NCBI GenBank assembly: GCA_964368875.1
Contig: CAYJDG010000023.1
Location: 1-35,195, forward strand
DNA: 35,195 bases
Source of the DNA: CAYJDG01 sp964368875
GTDB lineage: Bacteria; Pseudomonadota; Alphaproteobacteria; Micavibrionales; Micavibrionaceae
Direction of reading: 5' to 3'
Shown: positions 1-7,366 of the stretch, in pieces
Layout: every line of letters starts with the position of its first letter
Position numbering within the stretch: position 1 is the first letter of the stretch
Made by a program: the position numbers and the translations under genes
The notes under the pieces: model-generated
The model's input: only the letters and a program-made list of their open reading frames with translations
Told to the model about the DNA's origin: nothing
The model's database searches: none

Positions 1-839
1 TGAGGAGTGAACCGTATAGGCTGAAATGCGTTATCTGCTGATGCGCGGGGTCTTACGGCCCCCCAAGTTAATTGGAAATCAACCGTACCCACATTCTTAG
101 AAATATTGTGTATGGCATCGCAGAAGTTGGTACTAACTCCGAATTTTGCAGTATCACTAAAAGCCTCTATGGAGCCTTCAGATTGAGCTAAAACGGCACT
201 TTGATTAGTAATAGAAAGAGCCTGATAGAGCATATTTGTTACTTTTCGCTCAAAGGGTTCTATTTTTTCTGCGATAGGAACTTCAAAAGGCAGAGGCATA
301 GTTGAATTTAGGTCAAGAATGACCGGTGATAATACTGTGAACACATAGCTTCCTACTTCAGTCTGCCCAAGGCGAACTTTTCGTATGTAATCCTCTGCTT
401 CTCTCGCCCGCTTACTGCCAAAGATTCTCTTAGGATTAATGCAGGAGCTTGCAGAAGAAAGAAAAAGCTCTCTAGCTTCATCTACTAAGTGTCTTGTAGC
501 TTCTAAAGAAACTGTGCCCAAGCGAACCGAGTCAACAAGTCTTATTCTAAGAACATCAAATGAAGATAGGGAAATGTCTCTTAATACATCTCTCTCATCT
601 CTATTCTCTGATTCAGCTATAGCGCTAACAAGCTCGCTGATTCTTATCGCGTAATCCGAGAAAGAAGGTTTTAAAGGAAGCATGGCTGTGTAGGTCAAAC
701 TAGGGTGGCTGTAAATCAGCGCCTTATCGCCATGCCTTCCTTCAATTCTCCACCCTTTTACGGCAAGATATGCTTTAGCTTCATCTATTAAGATAGCTTG
801 GAAAGGTGTTAGATCTGAGGGGGCAAATATTGATTTCAT
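1..839 (-). CDS. Unrecognised protein, partner of the DUF4365 gene (3' end cut off by the window edge)
   Basis: Reading the minus strand from the ATG at 839 gives 279 codons with no stop before the window ends, so the C-terminus is missing. The start overlaps the stop of the upstream DUF4365 gene as ATGA (836-839), implying translational coupling and a joint role. I do not recognise the family. The first 60 residues look like a small alpha/beta domain, followed by a mainly helical part (about 62-155) and then a striking GQTEVGSYV segment near residues 158-166, with TVLSPV just after it, which looks like a conserved core. There is no signal peptide or membrane segment, so it is probably cytoplasmic. 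Codon use is rich in AGA, ATA and TTA, unlike the housekeeping genes to the right, which suggests horizontal acquisition. A role as effector or partner of a DUF4365 nuclease-like protein is inference only. Confidence 0.8.
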   Translation of the reverse strand, partial: MKSIFAPSDLTPFQAILIDEAKAYLAVKGWRIEGRHGDKALIYSHPSLTYTAMLPLKPSFSDYAIRISELVSAIAESENRDERDVLRDISLSSFDVLRIRLVDSVRLGTVSLEATRHLVDEARELFLSSASSCINPKRIFGSKRAREAEDYIRKVRLGQTEVGSYVFTVLSPVILDLNSTMPLPFEVPIAEKIEPFERKVTNMLYQALSITNQSAVLAQSEGSIEAFSDTAKFGVSTNFCDAIHNISKNVGTVDFQLTWGAVRPRASADNAFQPIRFTP

Positions 840-1327
840 AGCGCCTCGTCCTTTTCCACTTTATCGAGCAAATTTAAAAGTACTGCAGGGGATAAAGCTG
901 AAGTCTTTTCAATGTAAACTGTTTTTGTTGTTGTGCTCGTTGTTTCTGGCTCACTCAAAAGTGATTTCCAGTAAGCGCATCTACGTATCAAAAGGGCATC
1001 ATGATCATGCGCTAGCCAAAGTTGTTCGTCTGCGGGCATTGCAAGCACTATTAGGATAGTTGGTGTGCAACGCTCACTTCTTAAATCATTGTAGTTTTTA
1101 ATTGGAAGTGGAAATGACATCTTTCCTGACATGTCAAAATCATGCGCGTAAGTTGCTTTCAGCTGGAAATCAATTCTTGGGCATTTTCCCTTACTACTAG
1201 CAAATGTACCATCCACACTCTGATTGTCGTAGGAAAGATTGCCAACTTGTGCGCCGATTGAGCATGCCACAGCATCTACGTATGCTCGGGAAAGCAACTC
1301 CATTCTGCCAGCTTTGAATATAGTCAT
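836..1327 (-). CDS. DUF4365 domain protein, PD-(D/E)xK nuclease-like
   Basis: 163 residues, the size of a single DUF4365 domain. The pattern fits the family: an early Glu (E10) in a helix, Asp at 34 and 39, the D-F-Q-L-K strand at 53-57 that resembles the D...(E/Q)xK core of PD-(D/E)xK enzymes, a hydrophobic strand around 91-97, and an aromatic YW at 119-120 followed by SLL. DUF4365 proteins are known mainly from accessory regions, and activity is generally unproven, so nuclease function is inferred from the fold motif. The first ATG (1327) has no clear ribosome site; the ATG at 1303 (M9, MELLSRAY) is an equally good start. It is the first gene of a two-gene unit, only about 97 bases beyond the CCA end of tRNA-Ser. 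Base composition is low-GC compared with the chromosome to the right. Confidence 0.82.
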   Translation of the reverse strand: MTIFKAGRMELLSRAYVDAVACSIGAQVGNLSYDNQSVDGTFASSKGKCPRIDFQLKATYAHDFDMSGKMSFPLPIKNYNDLRSERCTPTILIVLAMPADEQLWLAHDHDALLIRRCAYWKSLLSEPETTSTTTKTVYIEKTSALSPAVLLNLLDKVEKDEAL

Positions 1328-1423
1328 ACCAACATAAGCCCATTAAAATGATTGGAACTGCAGAGCGGTTAGAAATTATTGGATAGTGCTCAAAAATAAC
1401 ACAAGCTAACGAAATTAAAAATA

Positions 1424-1513
1424 TGGCGGATGAGGTGAGATTCGAACTCACGATGGGCTTGCACCCACGCCAGTTTTCAAGACTGGTGCATTCAACCGCT
1501 CTGCCACTCATCC
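1424..1513 (-). tRNA. tRNA-Ser (anticodon UGA)
   Basis: The minus strand folds into a class II tRNA. The acceptor stem pairs GGATGAG (1513-1507) with CTCATCC (1434-1428), the discriminator is G (1427) as expected for serine, and CCA is encoded (1426-1424). The anticodon arm is CCAGT-CTTGAAA-ACTGG, giving anticodon TGA. A long variable arm (GTGGGTGCAAGCCCA region) and a T arm with TTCGAAT complete the fold. The 3' end points left, toward the AT-rich DUF4365 pair, which is the usual geometry for an integrative element sitting at a tRNA 3' end. Confidence 0.96.
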
Positions 1514-1529
1514 GTTTTTACATGCGGTA

Positions 1530-1535
1530 ATTATC
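1530..1535 (-). promoter_or_regulatory. Possible -10 element for tRNA-Ser
   Basis: On the minus strand the hexamer GATAAT lies 16 bases before the mature tRNA 5' end, in the 73-base gap between the tRNA and the permease gene. No convincing -35 hexamer sits 16-18 bases upstream, so this is only a weak candidate. Confidence 0.3.
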
Positions 1536-1586
1536 AAAAGCTTTTAATGGTCTTTTGCCGGGTTGTCCAGCGATGCGAACAGGGTT

Positions 1587-2717
1587 TTAAACTGTCAGCA
1601 CCAAGGGCGGCGGTTCCGGCTCGTCCGGGTGCGGGGCGTCGGGGGTGGGGATGATTTTGCTGGGCTGTTTGCTCCAGTCGAGGAGCATGGTCATAGCAAT
1701 CGCCAGCAGAACCGGACCGATAAACAGGCCGATAAAGCCGAAGGCGAGAATACCGCCCAAGACCCCCATCAAAACCAGCATGATCGGCAGGTTGCTGCCG
1801 ACGCTGATGAAATAGGGACGGACGAGGTTATCGAGCATGCTGATGATGATCGCGCCATAGACCGCCATGAAGATGGCCGAATAATACTGGCCTTCGGATA
1901 TCAGCCAGAAGGTCGCAGGGATCCACACCAAGGGCGGGCCGAACGGAATGATCGAGAGGAAGAACGTGATCAGCCCAAGAAAGCCTGCGGCGGGAACCCC
2001 GGCGATCCAGAACCCGATGGCAGCGAAAGCACCTTGCGCAATCGCGGTGCCGAGAATCCCGTAAATCACACCGATCATGGTTTTCTTGGCGAGTTGTAGC
2101 AAATGCTGACCGCGTTCGCCCGCGAAAGATTGAATGAGGGTGCGGATGCGCTCGGCGGCCTGCGTGCCGTGGCGGAAAAAGAAATAGACGAGAATGATGC
2201 CAAGCGTCAGATCGATCAGGCCTTTGCCAATCGCGCCTGCAATCACCAGCACGAACTGGCTGGCCGGGCCGGCATATTGGGTGAGCATATCGAGCAGCTT
2301 TTGACGGTCTTCGGAATAGGTTTGCCACGTATCGCCCAGCTGATTACCAAAGAGCGGCAATTGTACCAGCCACTCCGGTGGATCCTTGGCGTGCGCGCTG
2401 AGGGCGGTGACCAGACCGGAAAAAATGTGCGAGAAGTTTTCAGCGACGCTGCTGCCGAGAAACACCAGCGGAACGATAAAACACGCGGCCAGAAGCACAG
2501 TCATCAGCGCGGCGGCCAGCGTCGTGCGGTTGCCGAGTTGGGTCTGCACCCATGTAAAAGCGGGCCAGGTGCTGAGCGAGAAGATGAGAGCGAGCATCAT
2601 CGCCGGGATGAAGGGCTTTAAAACGATGAAACATCCGATCAGCCCGAGAAACCCTGCGGTCAGCACGATCAGCAGGCGGTACAGGGAAACTTTATCAATG
2701 GTGTCGAAATTCATCAT
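1587..2717 (-). CDS. AI-2E family transporter (PerM-like permease)
   Basis: 376-residue integral membrane protein of the AI-2E exporter/PerM family, close to the usual 350-380 residues. Two hydrophobic helices at the N-terminus (about 12-30 and 33-55), one near 65-90, a soluble stretch around 95-150, then a cluster of helices to about 345 match the family layout. The C-terminal tail is polar and Pro-rich (about 350-376). Substrates of this family are diverse (autoinducer-2, sodium/proton exchange and others), so the cargo is unknown. The start is one of two adjacent ATGs (2717 or 2714). It is transcribed divergently from the YdcF-like gene with a 47-base gap, and ends 73 bases before the tRNA-Ser gene, so the two are read in the same direction. 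Confidence 0.88.
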   Translation of the reverse strand: MMNFDTIDKVSLYRLLIVLTAGFLGLIGCFIVLKPFIPAMMLALIFSLSTWPAFTWVQTQLGNRTTLAAALMTVLLAACFIVPLVFLGSSVAENFSHIFSGLVTALSAHAKDPPEWLVQLPLFGNQLGDTWQTYSEDRQKLLDMLTQYAGPASQFVLVIAGAIGKGLIDLTLGIILVYFFFRHGTQAAERIRTLIQSFAGERGQHLLQLAKKTMIGVIYGILGTAIAQGAFAAIGFWIAGVPAAGFLGLITFFLSIIPFGPPLVWIPATFWLISEGQYYSAIFMAVYGAIIISMLDNLVRPYFISVGSNLPIMLVLMGVLGGILAFGFIGLFIGPVLLAIAMTMLLDWSKQPSKIIPTPDAPHPDEPEPPPLVLTV

Positions 2718-2764
2718 CCAAGGACACTACAGGCACGTCGAGGGGATGGTCAATCGCGGCCTCG

Positions 2765-3535
2765 ATGGTTTATAAAGTCTGTCTCATGTTCTTTGTCCTG
2801 TCGAAAATCATCTGGGCGCTGATTAGCCCGCTCACTTTGATCACGCTGATCTGTGCGGCGGGACTGATCTTGCGCAAACGCCGGATCGTGACGGCAGGGG
2901 TTTGCATGTTTCTCTTCTTTGGTGTTCTGCCGATCGGACCGAACCTTGTCGTCTATCTTGAGAGCCGGTATGCCGTGCCCGAGCCGATGCCGAAGTCTTT
3001 GGCCGGCATCATCGTTCTGGGCGGCGCGGTCGATGCGGAACGCTCAGGCCAGACCGGCCAGCTGAGCACCAGCGACTATGGCGAGCGCCTGACCGAGATG
3101 ATGCGGTTATCTCGGATTTATCCCAAGACTGACATTATATATAGCGGCGGCGAAGGAAGCCTTCTGCAAACCTCACCTAAGGAATCAACAGAGGTTCAAA
3201 AATATCTGAAAAATATGGGAATTATGGACAAGAGGTTCCTATTTGAAGACTTCTCCCGCAATACTTACGAAAATATGTTGTTCAGCACCGAGCTGGCCCA
3301 TCCACAGGCTGGGGATAAGTGGCTGTTGATAACCTCAGCGTTTCATCTGCCGCGCAGCGTCGCGGTGTTCGAAAAAGGCGGCTGGGACGTGGTTCCGTAC
3401 CCTGCCGGGTACCTAGAAAACGGTCAGTATTTTCTGATCCGCGACCTCGATGTTCTGGGGAATTTTTATAAGTTGCAGGTTGCGATGAAGGAAATAGTGG
3501 GTATCATCGCCTACAGTTTCACAGGCAAGCTTTAA
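2765..3535 (+). CDS. YdcF/ElyC-like DUF218 membrane protein
   Basis: 256 residues. Two N-terminal membrane helices (about 8-36 and 41-62) are followed by a DUF218 domain: strand with IIVLGGAVD (about 82-90), then the IIYSGGEGS turn, NTYEN (around 167-171) and the SAFHLPRS segment typical of the ElyC/SanA/YdcF group. These proteins act at the cytoplasmic membrane in envelope or lipid-carrier homeostasis, but the chemistry is poorly defined. ATG 2765 lacks a clear ribosome site; the ATG at 2786 (MFFVLSKII) begins exactly at the first helix as in homologues and may be the real start. It leads a plus-strand run and is followed after 15 bases by the lytic transglycosylase, which supports a cell-wall role. 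Confidence 0.85.
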   Translation: MVYKVCLMFFVLSKIIWALISPLTLITLICAAGLILRKRRIVTAGVCMFLFFGVLPIGPNLVVYLESRYAVPEPMPKSLAGIIVLGGAVDAERSGQTGQLSTSDYGERLTEMMRLSRIYPKTDIIYSGGEGSLLQTSPKESTEVQKYLKNMGIMDKRFLFEDFSRNTYENMLFSTELAHPQAGDKWLLITSAFHLPRSVAVFEKGGWDVVPYPAGYLENGQYFLIRDLDVLGNFYKLQVAMKEIVGIIAYSFTGKL

Positions 3536-3550
3536 TAAGGAAAATACCGC

Positions 3551-4567
3551 ATGGCAGGTCGACACCTGATCCTCGCACTTCTGGCGGGTCTGTTACTTTT
3601 TATGCCGGATGCGGCCTTCGCCGCCGGGCGCTCGTATGAGAGCTGGCTCGCCGGGTTCAAGCAATCTGCCAAACAGCAGGGCATCACCGACCAGACACTG
3701 GCGATAGCGTTTCAAGGCGTGCGCCCGAGCCCGCGCGTGATCGAGCTCGACGGCAAACAGCCAGAACATAAAATCGGGTTTGATGAATATTATAACAGAA
3801 CGCTCACCGCCGATCGGATCGCTCAGGGCAAACGCCTGCTCCGCGATAACTGGACAATCCTCAGCCGCATCGAACAGCAATACGGCGTGCAGGCGCAATT
3901 CATTGTCGCGCTGTGGGGCATTGAAACCAGCTTTGGCAAAAATACCGGCGGCTTTGATCTCATTCAGGCTCTGGCCTCTCTCGCGTGGGACGGACGGCGC
4001 GGCGCATATTTCGAGGGCGAACTGATCAAGGCGCTGAAAATTCTGCAGGGCAACCATGTCCGCCGTCAGGATTTCAAAGGCTCGTGGGCCGGGGCGATGG
4101 GGCAGATTCAATTCATGCCATCCAGCTGGTTTGCCTATGCGGTCGATTACGATGGTGATGGCCACAAGAACATCTGGACAACGCGCCCGGACATTTTTGC
4201 CTCGGCCGCCAATTATCTTTCGCGCAGCGGCTGGAACGCCGGGGAGCGGTGGGGCCGTCAGGTGACTGTCACCGATCAACGCTTCGTCAACTCGAACGCG
4301 AAGATGACCATTGCCGAGTGGTCGCAGCATGGTGTGAAAGATACGACCGGACTGCCGCTGAAGCCTGAAACCACTATGCGCGCCGCGCTGATCCGGCCTG
4401 ATGGCGCGAAGGGCAAGACCTATCTCGTTTACGATAACTTCCAGACCATCATGACTTGGAACAGATCCAAATATTTTGCCCTGTCCGTCGGCATGCTCGC
4501 CGATAAAATTGCCGAGGCGCGTCCTAATGCCGCCAGAGCTTCAGCCACCGTTCCATTGAATAATTAG
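3551..4567 (+). CDS. Lytic murein transglycosylase (MltB/GH103 type)
   Basis: 338-residue exported enzyme that cleaves the MurNAc-GlcNAc bond of peptidoglycan with formation of 1,6-anhydroMurNAc. A signal peptide spans residues 1-25 (cleavage near AFA-AG). There is no lipobox, so it is probably periplasmic rather than lipid-anchored. The catalytic region shows LWGIETSFG with Glu125 as the expected acid/base, followed by SWAGAMGQIQFMPSS (178-192) and the Asp-rich YDGDGHKNIW loop, all typical of SLT_2/MltB enzymes. A good AAGGA ribosome site lies about 9 bases before ATG. It sits between the YdcF-like gene and rlpA with short gaps, consistent with one envelope operon. Confidence 0.93.
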   Translation: MAGRHLILALLAGLLLFMPDAAFAAGRSYESWLAGFKQSAKQQGITDQTLAIAFQGVRPSPRVIELDGKQPEHKIGFDEYYNRTLTADRIAQGKRLLRDNWTILSRIEQQYGVQAQFIVALWGIETSFGKNTGGFDLIQALASLAWDGRRGAYFEGELIKALKILQGNHVRRQDFKGSWAGAMGQIQFMPSSWFAYAVDYDGDGHKNIWTTRPDIFASAANYLSRSGWNAGERWGRQVTVTDQRFVNSNAKMTIAEWSQHGVKDTTGLPLKPETTMRAALIRPDGAKGKTYLVYDNFQTIMTWNRSKYFALSVGMLADKIAEARPNAARASATVPLNN

Positions 4568-4578
4568 GAATTTCACAG

Positions 4579-5562
4579 ATGAAAAAAATTATTTTGGCTA
4601 TGACGATGACTATGCTGCTCGGCGGTTGTTCCGAAGTTGAATTCGGGTCTTATCTTTTCAAAAGCGCCAGCAATGATGCCCCCTACATAGACACGCAAAT
4701 TCCAAGCCGGCCAACCCAGCAGGGCACGTTCAAGGTCGGCAAACCTTATACCGTTGGCGGAACAGTTTACCGCCCGGCGGAGACGTATAATTATAGCGAA
4801 AGCGGGATCGCCTCGTGGTATGGCCCCGGCTTTCATGGCAAAAAGACCGCGAGCGGCGAGCGCTATGATCAGGGTGAGCTGACCGCTGCGCACCGCACGC
4901 TACAGATGCCGTCTCTGGTGCGCGTCACCAATCTCAGCAATGGCCGCTCAGTCATCGTTCGCGTCAACGACCGCGGGCCGTTCGCCAAGGGCCGGATCAT
5001 CGATGTCTCTGAAAAGGCCGCCAAGCTGCTGGGCATGATCGGCACGGGGACCGCGAAAGTGCGGGTTGACCTGCTGGCTGATGAAAGCCGCGCGATAGCC
5101 AATGCGGCGCGCAGCGGACGCAGCACCAAGGGCACGGAAGTCGCCATGAATACGTCGCCGGGCATGAGCACATCGGGTCGTCCGCAACTGACGATGAATG
5201 ATGCCGGCACACCTCAGGCGCAGGCCGAAGAACAATCCCTTGCGATGGCCGCGCGGGAGGACAATGTCGCCGGGCATTACACCAATGGACATTTCTATCC
5301 TGATGCCGTCGCCACGCAGGGGCCTGTCACGCCAACCAATATCTATGTGCAGGCCGGAGCTTTTGGGGTGGAAGAAAACGCCCAGCGACTCTCGGTGAAG
5401 TTGTCCTCGATTGCCCATGCCGTGGTCGAACCCGTCAGTTATAGCGGGAGAACCCTCTATAAAGTTAAACTTGGCCCCCTGCAAAACGTCAGGGAAGCTG
5501 ATACTGTCCTGACTCGCGTCTTGGCCAGTGGCCATTCCGACGCAATTATCACTGTCCGTTAA
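4579..5562 (+). CDS. rlpA: RlpA family septal-ring lytic transglycosylase lipoprotein with SPOR domain
   Basis: 327 residues. A lipoprotein signal ends in the lipobox LGGC with Cys17 as the lipidation site. A double-psi beta-barrel RlpA domain covers about residues 73-170: SGIASWYGPGFHGKKTASGE, AAHRTLQMPS and VNDRGPFAKGRIIDVS are diagnostic. A C-terminal SPOR domain (about 252-327, from NIYVQAGAF) should bind denuded glycan at the septum. RlpA enzymes cleave denuded glycan strands, and some homologues have lost activity. An AGGA ribosome site is about 9 bases upstream. The gene lies 11 bases after the MltB-like gene and 17 before the carboxypeptidase, so wall cleavage and peptide trimming are probably co-expressed. 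Confidence 0.94.
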   Translation: MKKIILAMTMTMLLGGCSEVEFGSYLFKSASNDAPYIDTQIPSRPTQQGTFKVGKPYTVGGTVYRPAETYNYSESGIASWYGPGFHGKKTASGERYDQGELTAAHRTLQMPSLVRVTNLSNGRSVIVRVNDRGPFAKGRIIDVSEKAAKLLGMIGTGTAKVRVDLLADESRAIANAARSGRSTKGTEVAMNTSPGMSTSGRPQLTMNDAGTPQAQAEEQSLAMAAREDNVAGHYTNGHFYPDAVATQGPVTPTNIYVQAGAFGVEENAQRLSVKLSSIAHAVVEPVSYSGRTLYKVKLGPLQNVREADTVLTRVLASGHSDAIITVR

Positions 5563-5579
5563 CCCTGAAGAGAATATCT

Positions 5580-6722
5580 ATGACCAAGTTTGCCTGCCTG
5601 TTGTCCGTTCTGCTGATTGCCTTTGCCGCGCCCGCCGGAGCCTTTGAACTTCCTGCGACCAATGCCAAGGAAGCGTACATCATGGATTTCGACAGTGGCA
5701 CGACGCTCTACGAAAAACTGGCAGACGAACGCATGCCGACCTCGTCGATGTCGAAAGTCCTGACAATGATCGTCGTCTTCGACGCGATCAAGGCTGGCAA
5801 ACTGAACATGGACCAGACTCTTCCGGTCAGTGAAAAAGCCTGGCGCATGCAGGGCTCGAAAATGTTCGTAGCTCTCAACAGCCAGATCAAAGTCAGCGAC
5901 CTGATCCAAGGCGTGATCGTTCAGTCGGGCAATGATGCGTGCATCGTTCTGGCCGAGGGTGTTGCCGGGTCTGAAGACAATTTCGCCGTACTGATGAATG
6001 ACAAGGCCAAAGAAATTGGCATGGAAAACAGCCATTTCGTCAACGCAAGCGGCTGGCCGGACGACAACCATTATTCAACGCCGCGCGATCTGGCGCTGAT
6101 GGCGACGTATCTGATCAAACATTATCCGGATGAATACAAATATTATTCGCAGAAGGAATTCACCTATAACAACATTACGCAAGGTAACCGCAATCCGCTG
6201 CTCTACGCCAATATGGGTGCAGACGGCGTGAAGACTGGCCACACGGATGTTGCAGGCTACGGCCTGATCGGTTCCGCCACGCGCGATGGCCGCCGTGTTG
6301 TCATGGTCATCAACGGCACCAAGAGCATGCAGGAACGTGCCGACGAGGCGAAGAAACTCATCGAATGGGCTTTGGTCAGCTTCAAGACGGTCGACATTGC
6401 CAAGCAGGGCAAGGTTTATGCCGATGCGCCTGTCGTGCTCGGTGCCGCGACCAACGTGCCTCTGACGATTGCCAAGGACGTGCGCATGACCATTCCATTT
6501 CAGGATGTGAAGGCGGTCAAAATGCAGGCCTCCTATCAGGTGCCGCTGAAGGCTCCGGTGAAAGCGGGAACGGAAATCGGCAAGCTTTCGATTCAGGTCG
6601 GGGGGCTGCCACCGCAGCAGGTGCCACTGGTGACCGCGCAAGATGTTCCCGCGTCCGGCTTTTTCAAGCAGGCCATGGAAAAACTGATGATCCATGCGGT
6701 CGGCCTTCCTGCGTATAAATGA
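5580..6722 (+). CDS. D-alanyl-D-alanine carboxypeptidase (low-molecular-weight PBP, DacC-like)
   Basis: 380-residue penicillin-binding protein that removes the terminal D-Ala of peptidoglycan pentapeptides. A signal peptide spans 1-21. The three active-site motifs are all present: SMSK at 56-59 (nucleophile Ser56), SGN at 116-118 and KTG at 218-220. A C-terminal PBP5-like beta domain covers about 270-365, followed by a short amphipathic tail (FFKQAMEKLMIH) that would anchor it to the membrane surface. Length and layout match the DacA/DacC group; which paralogue name applies cannot be decided here. The stop overlaps the start of tmk by 4 bases (ATGA), a linkage common in alphaproteobacteria. 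Confidence 0.95.
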   Translation: MTKFACLLSVLLIAFAAPAGAFELPATNAKEAYIMDFDSGTTLYEKLADERMPTSSMSKVLTMIVVFDAIKAGKLNMDQTLPVSEKAWRMQGSKMFVALNSQIKVSDLIQGVIVQSGNDACIVLAEGVAGSEDNFAVLMNDKAKEIGMENSHFVNASGWPDDNHYSTPRDLALMATYLIKHYPDEYKYYSQKEFTYNNITQGNRNPLLYANMGADGVKTGHTDVAGYGLIGSATRDGRRVVMVINGTKSMQERADEAKKLIEWALVSFKTVDIAKQGKVYADAPVVLGAATNVPLTIAKDVRMTIPFQDVKAVKMQASYQVPLKAPVKAGTEIGKLSIQVGGLPPQQVPLVTAQDVPASGFFKQAMEKLMIHAVGLPAYK

Positions 6723-7366
6723 AACCCGGCTTTTTCATCACTCTGGAAGGCGGGGAGGGGGCTGGCAAAACCACGCAAGCCCGCAAGCTGAAGGAGTCTC
6801 TTGAAGCTGACGGTAGAGAAGTTCTTCTGACCCGCGAACCGGGCGGCGTGCCAGAAGCCGAAAAAATTCGCGACCTGCTGGTGCAACGCGAAGGTGGCAA
6901 CTGGACACCGATGGCGGAATGCCTGCTGTTCTTCGCTGCACGCCAGATGCATGTCGAAACGCTGATCAAACCTGCCATTCTTGCTGGAAAAATCGTTATC
7001 TGCGACCGTTTCACGGATTCCACCCGTGCCTATCAGGGCTATGGCCACGGCTTTTCCCTTGAGGCAATCGAAGGCATCAAGAATATCGCCTTGCCGGGGT
7101 TTGAGCCTGATTTCACTTTCATCTTTGATCTACCAGTTGAAGCCGGACTGCAACGCTCGTTTGCGCAAAAGGAAAAGTCGCAGGGGCGCGAGGCGACTGA
7201 AGACCGCTTTGAAAAACTTGACCGCGCCTTTCATGAAAAATTGCGGCTCGGGTTTCTGGAGATCGCACGCCAGAACCCGCAGCGCTGTCATGTGATCGAT
7301 GCAACACGTACACCCGATGAAATCTCTGCCGCTGTGCTGGCGGTCCTGCGCAAAGTGGGGACATGA
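6719..7366 (+). CDS. tmk: Thymidylate kinase
   Basis: 215 residues. It phosphorylates dTMP to dTDP with ATP for DNA synthesis. The P-loop GGEGAGKTT is at 11-19, the TREPGG motif at about 39-44, and DRFTDSTRAYQG (about 99-110) is the typical nucleotide-binding helix; an Arg-containing LID region follows near 150-165. Normal family length. It overlaps the carboxypeptidase by 4 bases upstream and holB by 4 bases downstream, so it is translationally coupled on both sides; the tmk-holB pairing is widespread in bacteria. Confidence 0.97.
   Translation: MKPGFFITLEGGEGAGKTTQARKLKESLEADGREVLLTREPGGVPEAEKIRDLLVQREGGNWTPMAECLLFFAARQMHVETLIKPAILAGKIVICDRFTDSTRAYQGYGHGFSLEAIEGIKNIALPGFEPDFTFIFDLPVEAGLQRSFAQKEKSQGREATEDRFEKLDRAFHEKLRLGFLEIARQNPQRCHVIDATRTPDEISAAVLAVLRKVGT

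Noticed and set aside
439..654. 71-residue plus-strand open frame near the left edge
   Set aside because: It is the shadow of the long minus-strand frame that starts at 839 and is open to the window edge.
1197..1511. 104-residue minus-strand open frame covering the tRNA-Ser gene
   Set aside because: It runs through the tRNA and overlaps the DUF4365 gene in another frame; no homology or ribosome site.
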